Assembly (NCBI GenBank): GCA_019358985.1
Contig: JAHHIJ010000003.1
Span: 186,001-250,000 of the forward strand
Source: Tolypothrix brevis GSE-NOS-MK-07-07A
GTDB lineage: Bacteria; Cyanobacteriota; Cyanobacteriia; Cyanobacteriales; Nostocaceae
Direction of reading: 5' to 3'
DNA: 64,000 nt
The notes beneath the pieces were generated by a model. It saw only the letters and a list, made by a program, of their open reading frames with translations, did not search any database and was not told the DNA's origin. Shown here piece after piece: positions 28,411-36,820 of the stretch. Each line of letters opens with the position of its first letter. Positions within the stretch are counted from its first letter, which is position 1. A program made the position numbers and the translations under genes.

Positions 28411-28839
28411 CATATTATATCATGTTTGGTAAATCACACATATTGTAGAGACGTAGCATTGCTACGTCTCTACGAGGGTTAATGAAATTAAGGTTATGTA
28501 AAAATTTGCATTCTTCTGAGAAGTTACTACAAAATTTGAGCGATCGCATGACAATAGGAAATATTCCTATATAATAAATAAATGTCCGAAAAAGGCAGCT
28601 AAATTACCTTGAAAGCCACAAATGAAAGAATTTCTTAAACAATGCTGCCAGATATCCGACCGTCAGACGTGCGATTCCTAAAATAGGCAAATGAATTAAG
28701 ATAAATTGTGGCAGGTTTTCTCTACCTACGCTATTGATATAAAAAGTTGTTACGAGAATAGCTACCCCTTACGGCATTTGGCATCGGGAAAGTTATTCTC
28801 GTATATTTTGATAAACACGCTCAAGTTATTAAGTCGGTT
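28411..28839. other. Intergenic region with palindromes upstream of the zinc-ribbon gene
   Basis: About 430 bp. It holds a GTAGAGACGTAGCATTGCTACG palindrome (28444-28473) and an inverted repeat TACGAGAATA/TATTCTCGTA at 28751-28760 and 28793-28802, enclosing 32 bases just upstream of the next gene, which could be a leader structure. I see no gene. Confidence 0.5.
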
Positions 28840-29247
28840 GTGCAATCCCAAAAAGGCGAAAAAATAGACTTTAACAACGAATATCCGTGTCCCTGTCGTC
28901 GTCGGGGACGCTTGATTCCGATTACCTTAACGGATGCCTTTGGGTGCGATCGCTGTCAGCAAATCTTTGTAGTGCAAGATAATGGTATTGTGCTAGAGCA
29001 ACTTTCTACTACCTATCCCTACAAGCGAGCTTGGCGCTGGACAGGTTCTAGTTGGCATGTTGTGCATCCTCGGTTTGGAGAAAGTTATCTGCCGATAGCG
29101 CTAAGTATCATTTTCGTGCTAGTGATTATATGGCTGCCATTAGCACTACGATTAGCAAATGGTTCCAGCATAATTGCTTGGGCAATGGTGGCGGTGATTT
29201 TGGCTATCTTACCCGCACTAATGGTCTGGCTAACCTACAGACGTTAA
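28840..29247 (+). CDS. Zinc-ribbon membrane protein, function unknown
   Basis: This 135-residue protein has CPCRRRG and CDRC motifs at about 18-42, which could form a zinc ribbon, and two hydrophobic spans at about 84-103 and 110-131. GTG at 28840 is the start. It ends 2 bp before the ATG of proA, so the two are probably one transcript. Conserved as a short hypothetical protein next to proA in my recollection of cyanobacterial genomes, but this is not checked. Confidence 0.7.
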   Translation: MQSQKGEKIDFNNEYPCPCRRRGRLIPITLTDAFGCDRCQQIFVVQDNGIVLEQLSTTYPYKRAWRWTGSSWHVVHPRFGESYLPIALSIIFVLVIIWLPLALRLANGSSIIAWAMVAVILAILPALMVWLTYRR

Positions 29248-29249
29248 CA

Positions 29250-30518
29250 ATGGTGACAGTTGATGTTTTTGACGATCGCCCCGAACCTATGAAAAGCGCC
29301 CTTCGCGCTTATCTAGCTTCCCTGAAATTAGGCACCACCAGAGGAGCAGATCGCAGTCGCGCTGTGTTGGCGATGGCACAGGCACTCAGCCGCTCCTTTG
29401 ATGACATTCTAGAGGCAAATACCTTGGATCTAGAAGCAAGTCGGGAAATGGCGGTGCCTGAGTTGATTTTGGACTGGCTGAAGCTAACTCCAAAACGCTT
29501 AGAAACGACAGTGGAGATTTTGCAAAGGTTGGGGGAATTACCAGATCCGCTGCGACGGGTAAGAAACGCCGACTATCAACTAGAAGACTCGCAAACTTAC
29601 TCGCAGTTAATGCCTTTGGGAGTGATTGCATTTATTTATGAGGCATTTCCGGATTTGGGAGCCATCGCAGCGGGTTTATGCATCAAAACAGGCAATAGTA
29701 TCATTCTCAAAGGGGGGACTGAAGCAAGCAATTCTAACGCGGCGATCGCAAACGCTTTACAAAGTGCGATCGCCGAAGTTGGTTTACCGTCAGGCTGTTT
29801 AGAATTAGTCAGCGCCGAACATGGGGTTTCAATTCGGGATTTAGTCAGTCAAGACCAATACCTCAATTTAGTCATTCCCTACGGACGTTCTAGCTTGGTA
29901 CAACAAGTGGTGCGACAGTCAACCGTTCCTGTGTTAAAATCAGGAATGGGCAACTGTTACCTTTACTGGTCTTTGAATGGTAGTTTGGAAATGGTGCGTG
30001 GAGTCATTTTAGACAGCTATCAAAGCGAACCGGACCCCGTAAACGCCATAGAAAAGGTATTAATTCATCGCCAAGCTTTACCGTCATCTTTAGCAGTTTT
30101 GTGGAACAGCTTGAAAGAAAAAGGCTTTGAAATTAAAGCAGATGCCGAACTAGTAGAAGCCTTTCCGCAATTGCAGCTAGCTAAAGATAGCGAGTGGGGA
30201 AGTGCTTATTTAACGAAGACAGTGGCATTTAAATTGGTGGATAGCTTAGAAGTAGCGATCGCCTGGATTAATCAATACAGCAGCGGTCACGCTGACTGCA
30301 TTGTTACCGAATCATATCAGGAAAGTCGGCAATTTGCTTTAGGAGTCAACAGCGCTTCTACCTACATTAACGCTTCCCCGCGCTTTTCTCGCAACCCCTC
30401 CCGGGGAGATTCGGTATTTTTAGGAATGTCTAATCAAAAAGGTCATCGACGCGGTTTAATTAGTTTAGAAACTTTGACGACTGTTAAACATATTGTGCAG
30501 GGAAATGGACGATTTTAA
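29250..30518 (+). CDS. proA: Gamma-glutamyl phosphate reductase
   Basis: The 422-residue protein is of the aldehyde-dehydrogenase fold. The catalytic Cys is Cys236 (SGMGNCYLYW) and the ending includes RGDSVFLGMSNQKGHRRG. ProA reduces gamma-glutamyl phosphate to the semialdehyde in proline biosynthesis. The ATG at 29250 gives a normal length; a longer open frame to 29052 lies over the upstream gene and is not used. proB is not nearby. A GTAAAGACG-type palindrome (30523-30551) follows and may end the transcript. Confidence 0.94.
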   Translation: MVTVDVFDDRPEPMKSALRAYLASLKLGTTRGADRSRAVLAMAQALSRSFDDILEANTLDLEASREMAVPELILDWLKLTPKRLETTVEILQRLGELPDPLRRVRNADYQLEDSQTYSQLMPLGVIAFIYEAFPDLGAIAAGLCIKTGNSIILKGGTEASNSNAAIANALQSAIAEVGLPSGCLELVSAEHGVSIRDLVSQDQYLNLVIPYGRSSLVQQVVRQSTVPVLKSGMGNCYLYWSLNGSLEMVRGVILDSYQSEPDPVNAIEKVLIHRQALPSSLAVLWNSLKEKGFEIKADAELVEAFPQLQLAKDSEWGSAYLTKTVAFKLVDSLEVAIAWINQYSSGHADCIVTESYQESRQFALGVNSASTYINASPRFSRNPSRGDSVFLGMSNQKGHRRGLISLETLTTVKHIVQGNGRF

Positions 30519-30522
30519 AATT

Positions 30523-30551
30523 CGTAAAGACGTTCCGCCGGAACGTCTCTA
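30523..30551. repeat. Palindrome of the GTARAGACG hairpin family after proA
   Basis: Arms GTAAAGACGTTCCG and CGGAACGTCTCTAC form a long hairpin between convergent proA and a Uma2 gene, where it could serve as a two-way terminator. Confidence 0.75.
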
Positions 30552-30595
30552 CAATATGTATAATTGGCTTTTATCCTAATAAGTTAAAAGTAAAT

Positions 30596-31228
30596 TCACA
30601 AAGCCGCATCAAAAATTTGCTGTGCGGTAAGGTTCAGTTGAGGAAAGGTTGGAGAAACGACTGGTGTATTCCCCCGAAACAATGTTCTTACATATTCCTC
30701 ATCCACAAGTTCGCATACAAAAAGAGCAGATTGTTTGGGATTGCCGAGAAAATCACGTCCGCCCAACGCCGCATAGTCAGCTATCCAATATTCGGGAATG
30801 CCCATCTCTTCTCTTCGAGACGCTACGCGAACATAATCGGCAAATTTTTTGTGGTAGTCATCGCGCCAGTTTGTTGACACAACTTCAATTAACAAAGGGA
30901 TTGACGCTCCTTGAGTAACAGTTGACTCTTTTTCCCATAGCGGTTCATTGTGGAGATTATCAGAATTTACCAACAGAATATCTGGGAAGTACCCCGAATC
31001 TCTTTGAGGAGGTTTAACTAATGCAGTTTTGGGAAGTAAATAGGGAATTCCCATACTTCTAACTTGCACAGCTAGCTCTAACGTTAAAAAACTTGTGACC
31101 TTCTCGTGCTTCCCCGTTGGCTGCGACATTTCAACAATCACTCCATCATGTAGCTCGTAGCGCTTACCGTCGGGGAGCCACTCGATAAATTCTTCATAGG
31201 TTACAAGCTTAAATAAGGTTTGGGTCAT
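30596..31228 (-). CDS. Uma2-family (DUF820) putative endonuclease, with repeat insertion
   Basis: The 210-residue protein has the Uma2 restriction-endonuclease-like fold: YEEFIEWLPDGKRYELHDGV, PDILLVN, LLIEVVSTNWRDDYHKKFAD and GIPEYWIADY. Uma2 proteins are very numerous in cyanobacteria; functions are largely unknown. Between FADY and MGIPEYW, where relatives have two or three residues, there are about nine (VRVASRREE), encoded by a CTTCTCTTCGAGACGCTACG repeat at 30806-30832. ATG at 31228 follows GGAGG at a good spacing. It is 22 bp after the other Uma2 gene. Confidence 0.85.
   Translation of the reverse strand: MTQTLFKLVTYEEFIEWLPDGKRYELHDGVIVEMSQPTGKHEKVTSFLTLELAVQVRSMGIPYLLPKTALVKPPQRDSGYFPDILLVNSDNLHNEPLWEKESTVTQGASIPLLIEVVSTNWRDDYHKKFADYVRVASRREEMGIPEYWIADYAALGGRDFLGNPKQSALFVCELVDEEYVRTLFRGNTPVVSPTFPQLNLTAQQIFDAAL
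30806..30832. repeat. Short repeat inserted in the Uma2 reading frame
   Basis: TCTTCTCTTCGAGACGCTACG-type sequence, related to one at 50612-50655 (CTTCTCCTTCGGAGACGCTA...GACGCTACGCGAACG). It adds about eight residues to Uma2 without a frame change. Confidence 0.65.
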
Positions 31229-31250
31229 ACCAACGCCTCCACATATAAAT

Positions 31251-31805
31251 CTACTCAAACACAGGTGGCCATAATTCAGAAATTGCAACTTCCCAGCCAG
31301 GAAATAACTCAGTAATAGTTAACTTATCCTCACCTGTCAAAACTTCAATATCACCATTAGGACGATAAACACTTACTGTTAACTCATCCGGATTAATTAA
31401 TATTCCTATCCTGGCGCCTAATTCTAAAAATAACTTGACTTTATCTTCTAATTTAGAAATTCTATCTGTTTTCGATTTTATCTCTACAACCAAATCAGGT
31501 ACTAACTGACCAAAATCTCTAACAGTGCGTTTTAGTCTTTGCGCTGCCACAAAAGACACATCGGGAGCGCGTAAATCACTATTTGGCATAATAAACCCAC
31601 CACTTGAGTCAAATATCCGCCCAATTTTACGAGGATTAACCCATAGTTTTAGTAAAAATATTAACTGAGCGCCGATTTCACTAGATTCGATGTCTGATGG
31701 ACCCATAACTAGAAGATTTCCTTCTTGCAGTTCTATTTGGTAGTCCTGTTCATCCTCTTGTAGCTTTTGTTGTAGTCTTTCTACATCTTCAATAGTGAGA
31801 CTCAT
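31251..31805 (-). CDS. Uma2-family (DUF820) putative endonuclease
   Basis: The 184-residue protein has LRAPDVSFVAAQ and LVVEIKSKTDRISKLEDKV, which give a complete PD...ExK-type active site, and GARIGILINPDE. It is first of two adjacent Uma2 genes, which share a transcript but differ in sequence, so they are not a recent duplication. Start ATG at 31805. Confidence 0.86.
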   Translation of the reverse strand: MSLTIEDVERLQQKLQEDEQDYQIELQEGNLLVMGPSDIESSEIGAQLIFLLKLWVNPRKIGRIFDSSGGFIMPNSDLRAPDVSFVAAQRLKRTVRDFGQLVPDLVVEIKSKTDRISKLEDKVKLFLELGARIGILINPDELTVSVYRPNGDIEVLTGEDKLTITELFPGWEVAISELWPPVFE

Positions 31806-31858
31806 ACAATTTTTTATATATAGTTGACGTTACAGTCATCTTAACCTTGTTCATAAAT

Positions 31859-31949
31859 AGGACTTACGCACTTGTTACGAGAAAACAAGACTTTGAGATT
31901 GCTTCCTTGCGTCGCAATGACGGAAATACGTAGTTCGTGCGTAAGTCCT
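31859..31949. mobile_element. Small inverted-repeat element (AGGACTTACGCAC ends)
   Basis: Perfect 13-bp terminal inverted repeats, AGGACTTACGCAC and GTGCGTAAGTCCT. The interior, on the minus strand, contains CGTCATTGCGACGCAAGG and GAAGCAATCTC, a motif seen as a palindromic repeat in many unrelated bacteria. No clear target duplication. Confidence 0.7.
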
Positions 31950-31977
31950 GATAAAATTCAAAATCATACCTACCGTC

Positions 31978-32006
31978 GTAGAGACGTTCCGGCGGAACGT
32001 CTCTAC
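31978..32006. repeat. Palindrome of the GTAGAGACG hairpin family after desB
   Basis: GTAGAGACGTTCCGG/CGGAACGTCTCTAC arms, 19 bp after the desB stop on its transcript side; a likely transcription end for desB. Confidence 0.7.
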
Positions 32007-32024
32007 TATGATATTAGGGGTAAT

Positions 32025-33092
32025 TTACTTCTTATTAGAAGTGTAGTAAACCTTATCTCCAGTATCTGGGACAAAATGACAACTAATAGATGAACGCCAT
32101 AATGAAACCCAAATTGGCTCTTCAGTTTTGCGGTAGTAGTGACCCAAAATTGGTTTAATAGCCTCAGTAGCTTTTTTCAAATTGTAGTGAGGCATATTCA
32201 AGAAAATGTGGTGAGCTACATGAGTACCGATATCATGATGGATATGGTTAATAAAACCATAATCGCGGTCAACGGTAGAAATAGCACCTTTCAAAAAAGT
32301 CCAATTTTCCCCACGATACCAAGGAATATCAGCTTCGGTGTGGTGCAAAAATGTCACCAAATCGAGCCACATAATAAACACAAGATAGGGTACGGCATAG
32401 TATTTTAACAACCACATCCAACCCCATTGGTAAGTTCCTAAAGCGAGTAAACTCACCATACAAATTAACCAGATACTGCTGGCAATGACATCCCATTTTT
32501 CTGAAGGTTTAAAAAGTGGGCTGTTGGGGTGAAAATGGGAGCCTTCTTTATTAGGACTCCGCTTAAATAAATACACCGGATAAGCCAATAAAAATACATA
32601 ATATCGACCTATTTTTTGCAACCAATCCATTTCGTTGTAGTCCGATTGACTCACAGGATACCAGCTTTCATCATTTTCCAGACTGCCAGTATTTAAGTGG
32701 TGAGTTCTATGACTAATTCTCCAACCATGATAAGGAACAAGTATCGGTGTGTGCGAAAGATGACCAATCAAATCATTCAACCATTTCTTCTTAGAAAAAG
32801 ATTGGTGTCCGCAGTCGTGTCCAACTACAAACAAAGCCCAAAACATCGTTCCTTGCATTACCCAAAAAATCGGAAAGAAATACCAAGAATCGAGGTAATG
32901 AGCTACTGCATAAAGTAGACCAATAATCAAGATGTCTTGAAAAAAATAATATAGTGATTTGCCAACATTAGGCTGAAAACATTCAGCGGGTATTGCAGCT
33001 TTCAAATCACCAAGGGTAAAAGGCAGGTTGGTTGTATCCTCTAATGATTCTGAGTTCTGAGGATTATCTAATTTAATGGTATCTAATTGCAC
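32025..33092 (-). CDS. desB: Omega-3 (delta-15) acyl-lipid desaturase DesB
   Basis: The 355-residue membrane protein has the three His boxes HDCGHQSF, HRTHH and HVAHH that hold the di-iron centre, and the DesB traits LPFTLGDLKAAIP, HLSHTPILVPYHGWRISHR and IDRDYGF-like TVDRDYGFINHIHHDIGTH. It makes trienoic fatty acids (18:3) in membrane lipids, using ferredoxin, and is normally induced by cold. It is third in the desC-desA-desB series, 204 bp from desA. Confidence 0.93.
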   Translation of the reverse strand: MQLDTIKLDNPQNSESLEDTTNLPFTLGDLKAAIPAECFQPNVGKSLYYFFQDILIIGLLYAVAHYLDSWYFFPIFWVMQGTMFWALFVVGHDCGHQSFSKKKWLNDLIGHLSHTPILVPYHGWRISHRTHHLNTGSLENDESWYPVSQSDYNEMDWLQKIGRYYVFLLAYPVYLFKRSPNKEGSHFHPNSPLFKPSEKWDVIASSIWLICMVSLLALGTYQWGWMWLLKYYAVPYLVFIMWLDLVTFLHHTEADIPWYRGENWTFLKGAISTVDRDYGFINHIHHDIGTHVAHHIFLNMPHYNLKKATEAIKPILGHYYRKTEEPIWVSLWRSSISCHFVPDTGDKVYYTSNKK

Positions 33093-33296
33093 TTGATTCT
33101 GTTGTAGGAAATGAACCGGACATTTTTTGACGCATGAAATTTAACCTCTGCAACGCATTGTTTGAGGTATGTTTCAGGTTTTGTTTGCAGTAAGAATTCA
33201 TCTGGCAATATTTTTAACACTTTGCGTGTATGGATGATTGCCAGAATCTATTTGAAAGCATGAAAATCTAAACTTATTTCACACTTTAAGCTTTTT

Positions 33297-34349
33297 TTAT
33301 CGCTTTGCGTAATAGTCATTTAAAGACTCATAACCACTATCGGTTTTATAGAGTTGACATTGGTCTGTAATTTGCTTCATTAAAGACCAAGAAAACCGAC
33401 ATTCATCATGTAGATACGCACCCCAATTTTCTTGGATACTGCGATAAGCCATCCGTAAATTATAAGAAGGAATAGCAGTAGAAATGTGATGAGGGACGTG
33501 AACATTAATATCGTGGCAAAGGAATTCTACCCAGAGTGGATAATCGCAGTGAATTGAGCCAAATAACTGCGCTATTCCAGCATTCCACTTAGAAGCTTCC
33601 AGGAAAGGAACATCTGAAGCGGTATGGTGAACAATAGTAAAAGTACTCATCCAGAAATGGTAGACCAGCCAGGGTATCAGCCAAAATTTGAGAAAACCCC
33701 AGATACCGGTTGTAGCTATCAGAGTTGGGAAAGCGATCGCAGCAAAAATAGCTACCACAGCCACAGAAAGTTTAACACTTGACTGCTCTTTAGTTTGGAA
33801 CTTTCGCCAATCAAAGTGTACAACTGCCCAATGTCCGACTGAACCTACCCACCACAAGCGTTTGGTGATGAATACTTGAAAGGCAGACTGCTTAACTTTA
33901 TCCCAACCTTCAAACACTTCTGGTCTGATGGGATGCCAAGCATTGTCTTCGTCTAGTTTATTGGTATGAGCATGATGATAATTATGCTTTATACGCCAAC
34001 TGTGGAACGGGTAAATCAACGGCATCATAAATAAATGCCCTACCACATCATTTACCCAACGACGTTTGGCAAATGAACGATGACCACAATCATGTCCGAT
34101 CACAAAAAAACCCGTCAACGCGGTTCCTGTGAAAAGCCACGCTACGGGTAAGAGAAACCAAGGAGAAAATATCAGGCTTAAGTAGCCCAAACTTACCATC
34201 AAGACATTGATTATTGCTCTTGTCCAAGCTTTGCGACGATCCTGTATAAAACATTCTCGTGGCAGGGTTTTGATAATATCTTTAAGCTTCAGGTCAGAAT
34301 TACCAAAGTCACGAGCTTCTTGTTGACTGTTGATTGTTGATGTAGTCAT
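33297..34349 (-). CDS. desA: Delta-12 acyl-lipid desaturase DesA
   Basis: The 350-residue protein has His boxes HDCGHRSF, HNYHHAH and HVPHH, and the DesA traits LKLKDIIKTLPRECF, FHSWRIKHNYHH and WGFLKFWLIPWLVYHFWMST (all near residues 20-240). It desaturates oleoyl chains at delta-12 in glycerolipids. ATG at 34349 gives the family length; an open frame extends nine codons upstream. Second in desC-desA-desB. Confidence 0.94.
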   Translation of the reverse strand: MTTSTINSQQEARDFGNSDLKLKDIIKTLPRECFIQDRRKAWTRAIINVLMVSLGYLSLIFSPWFLLPVAWLFTGTALTGFFVIGHDCGHRSFAKRRWVNDVVGHLFMMPLIYPFHSWRIKHNYHHAHTNKLDEDNAWHPIRPEVFEGWDKVKQSAFQVFITKRLWWVGSVGHWAVVHFDWRKFQTKEQSSVKLSVAVVAIFAAIAFPTLIATTGIWGFLKFWLIPWLVYHFWMSTFTIVHHTASDVPFLEASKWNAGIAQLFGSIHCDYPLWVEFLCHDINVHVPHHISTAIPSYNLRMAYRSIQENWGAYLHDECRFSWSLMKQITDQCQLYKTDSGYESLNDYYAKR

Positions 34350-34544
34350 GAATACCTGATAGACAACAAACCTCACTACCGATTTAGAGACACGAGTTTT
34401 TATGTCTCTACAGACTGATGCAAAGTTTCCTAACTTACCTTAGCGCTTTGGATTATAGCAACCTAATTGAGCATAGCGCACCAGTAAATCGTGTTTGTAC
34501 CTTTTTTTGGGATTTCCGCGAATAAATATTGGTAAAAGTCTTTT

Positions 34545-34600
34545 ATTATGAGTCAAGAGTCAAGAGTTTATTGACCCTTGACCCTTGACCCTTGACCTAC
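34545..34600. repeat. GAGTCAA / TGACCCT short tandem repeats between desC and desA
   Basis: GAGTCAAGAGTCAAGAG is followed by TTGACCCTTGACCCTTGACC, and the two parts are roughly complementary. It could fold into a hairpin just after desC, possibly separating desC and desA transcripts. Confidence 0.7.
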
Positions 34601-34603
34601 TTA

Positions 34604-35419
34604 CTACTTTCCTGGTGCTAGCTTTACATTCGTAGCCAGACCGATCGCTTGCAGCAATTGAATTGTCATCCATGTTAAATCGATTTCCCACCATTCCAGC
34701 CCGTGACGAGCCGAGTATTGATAAGCGTGGTGGTTATTGTGCCAACCTTCGCCAAATACTAAAACAGCTACCCACCAGCAATTAGTTGAGCGATCGCCAC
34801 AATCGTGCGTCTGGTAGCCAAATTTGTGCGTAGCGCTGTTTACCAACCAAGTGCAGTGATAAACCCAGACAATGCGAGCAAAAATTCCCCAAACGACAAA
34901 CGACCAACCACCAAGCCACAAAAGTAGTCCACCCAACGCAAATTGGATGACAATAAAATATTTTTGTAAAAACTGATAAACTGAGTCGTCGTTAAGGTCT
35001 TTAGTAAAGCGATGAGCTTCCGCATGAGCGGGGGAGTGATAAATTAGCCAACCCATGTGACTCCACCAAAAGCCTTTGTTGGAATCATGGGGATCGGCAA
35101 CTTGGTCAGAGTGCAAATGGTGTATCCTGTGTGTACCGATCCATTCAATTGGTCCACCTTGACAGGCGAGTGTCCCACAAAATACGAGAAAATATTCTAG
35201 CCATTTGGGAGTTTGAAAACTGCGGTGAGTCACAAGACGGTGAAATCCTAGAGTAATACCTAAACCACCAGTCACCCAGTAAAGAAATAAAGCGACGCCA
35301 ACTGCTTTCCAGCTAAAGTTACTCGGAAGCAGTGCAAATAAAGCTCCGATGTGCAGAGCAAGGAAAAAGAGGGTGTTAACCCAGTTGATTTGAGGTTTAG
35401 TTGAGGCAGCAATTGTCAT
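34604..35419 (-). CDS. desC: Delta-9 acyl-lipid desaturase DesC
   Basis: The 271-residue membrane protein carries the acyl-lipid/CoA desaturase His boxes HRLVTHRS, HRIHHLHSD and HNNHHAYQYSARHG. It puts the first double bond into stearoyl chains at delta-9. It is first in the desC-desA-desB series. A divergent gene begins 88 bp upstream, so the promoter region is short. Confidence 0.93.
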   Translation of the reverse strand: MTIAASTKPQINWVNTLFFLALHIGALFALLPSNFSWKAVGVALFLYWVTGGLGITLGFHRLVTHRSFQTPKWLEYFLVFCGTLACQGGPIEWIGTHRIHHLHSDQVADPHDSNKGFWWSHMGWLIYHSPAHAEAHRFTKDLNDDSVYQFLQKYFIVIQFALGGLLLWLGGWSFVVWGIFARIVWVYHCTWLVNSATHKFGYQTHDCGDRSTNCWWVAVLVFGEGWHNNHHAYQYSARHGLEWWEIDLTWMTIQLLQAIGLATNVKLAPGK

Positions 35420-35461
35420 GCAGTAATCACCTGAGTAGGAAATGAATGAACGTTAGGAACC

Positions 35462-35496
35462 GCGAGATCGAAAGATCCGCATGTGTATTTTTTTTT
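35462..35496. promoter_or_regulatory. Hairpin plus T-tract in the desC/PLP-enzyme divergent region
   Basis: GCGAGATC-GAAA-GATCCGC forms a stem with one bulged A and a GAAA tetraloop (35462-35480). After seven bases follows a run of T (35488-35496). It sits between the two starts, upstream of the Shine-Dalgarno site AGAGG of the rightward gene. It could be a regulatory leader for either gene. Confidence 0.35.
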
Positions 35497-35507
35497 AAGA
35501 GGAACAA

Positions 35508-36737
35508 ATGAACAGCTTTGATGTGCTGCAAGAAGCAGAAGAGGCACTGTTAGAGATTTTTTCTAAAATTGACACTCAGGTCAAGCATAATCTGAAACGA
35601 GTGCTGGATGCATTTCGCGATCGCCGTGTAGGTGCACACCATTTTGCTGGTGTAAGTGGTTATGGTCATGATGATTTAGGACGAGAAACTTTAGATAAAG
35701 TTTTTGCGGATGTGATGGGTGCTGAGGCGTCGGTGGTGCGGGTGCAGTTTGTTTCCGGAACCCATGCGATCGCTTGTGCTTTATATGGTGTCCTCCGTCC
35801 TGGGGATGAAATGCTTGCTGTTGTGGGGGCACCCTATGATACTCTCGAAGAAGTCATTGGTTTACGCGGTGAAAATCAAGGTTCTCTTCTTGATTTTGGC
35901 ATAAATTATCGACAATTGAATCTAACCCCTGAAGGAACCATCGATTGGCAAGCCTTAAGCCGGGGGGTAGAAAAAAATACTCGCTTAGTATTAATTCAGC
36001 GTTCTTGTGGCTATTCCTGGCGTCCAAGTTTATCAATTGCTGAGATTGAAAAAATTATCCACATAGTCAAACAGCAAAATCCCAACACCATTTGTTTTGT
36101 CGATAACTGCTACGGCGAATTTATCGAAACCAAAGAACCTACTGCCGTGGGTGCTGATTTAATGGCGGGATCATTAATTAAAAATCCTGGTGGTACAATT
36201 GTCAACGCAGGTGGATACATCGCCGGTCGTGCCGACTTAGTAGAAGCAGCCGCATGTCGCCTTACCGCACCGGGAATTGGTAGTTATGGTGGTGCGACTT
36301 TCGACCAAAATCGCATTCTCTTCCAAGGCTTATTTCTCGCTCCGCAGATGGTAGGAGAGGCGATGAAAGGAACTCACCTGACGGGTTATGTGTTTGATAA
36401 ACTTGGTTATCCGGTGAGTCCCGCACCTTTTGCACCCCGCCGCGATGTGATTCAATCAATTAAACTGGGTTCCGCAAAAAAGCTGATTGCCTTTTGTAAA
36501 GCGATACAACAGCATTCTCCCATTGGTTCCTATCTCGACCCCGTTCCAGATGAAATGCCTGGGTATGAGAGCCAGGTAGTGATGGCTGGAGGGACGTTTA
36601 TTGAGGGTAGTACTTCGGAGTTTTCCGCCGATGGTCCTTTGCGGGAGCCATATGTAGTTTATTGTCAAGGTGGCACTCATTGGACCCATGTAGCGATCGC
36701 ATTAGAAGCAGCGATCGAAGCTGTGGGAAAAGCGTAG
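35508..36737 (+). CDS. PLP-dependent enzyme of the aluminium-resistance / methionine gamma-lyase-like family
   Basis: The 409-residue protein matches PF06838 (aluminium resistance protein, Cys/Met metabolism PLP fold): GYGHDDLGRETLDKVFADV, FVSGTHAIACALYGVLRPGD, FVDNCYGEF, and the PLP-binding Lys225 in GSLIKNPGG. The reaction in cyanobacteria is not established; the family name comes from a plant/Arthrobacter observation. AGAGG lies 8 bp before ATG. Convergent with the WD40 gene. Confidence 0.88.
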   Translation: MNSFDVLQEAEEALLEIFSKIDTQVKHNLKRVLDAFRDRRVGAHHFAGVSGYGHDDLGRETLDKVFADVMGAEASVVRVQFVSGTHAIACALYGVLRPGDEMLAVVGAPYDTLEEVIGLRGENQGSLLDFGINYRQLNLTPEGTIDWQALSRGVEKNTRLVLIQRSCGYSWRPSLSIAEIEKIIHIVKQQNPNTICFVDNCYGEFIETKEPTAVGADLMAGSLIKNPGGTIVNAGGYIAGRADLVEAAACRLTAPGIGSYGGATFDQNRILFQGLFLAPQMVGEAMKGTHLTGYVFDKLGYPVSPAPFAPRRDVIQSIKLGSAKKLIAFCKAIQQHSPIGSYLDPVPDEMPGYESQVVMAGGTFIEGSTSEFSADGPLREPYVVYCQGGTHWTHVAIALEAAIEAVGKA

Positions 36738-36752
36738 AAGAGAAGTAGGGAA

Positions 36753-36785
36753 CTGACTTTTCCCGTTAAGTCTCAAAAAGCTTGC
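36753..36785. repeat. Left 33-bp inverted repeat of the CHAT-TIR/WD40 cassette
   Basis: The 33 bases at 36753-36785 are the reverse complement of 43350-43382 with one mismatch. The left copy begins CTGACTTTTCCCGTTAAG and ends AAAAAGCTTGC. It is 36 bp outside the stop of the WD40 gene. Confidence 0.93.
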
Positions 36786-36820
36786 TCATAATTGCTCTTT
36801 ATTAAATCCACAATCCTAAA

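Noticed and set aside
29052-29249. Upstream extension of proA
   Set aside because: It overlaps the zinc-ribbon gene in another frame; the ATG at 29250 gives the normal ProA start.
34360-34410. Palindrome of the GTAGAGACG family upstream of desA
   Set aside because: GAGACACGAG...TATGTCTC pairs only partly; too degenerate to call.
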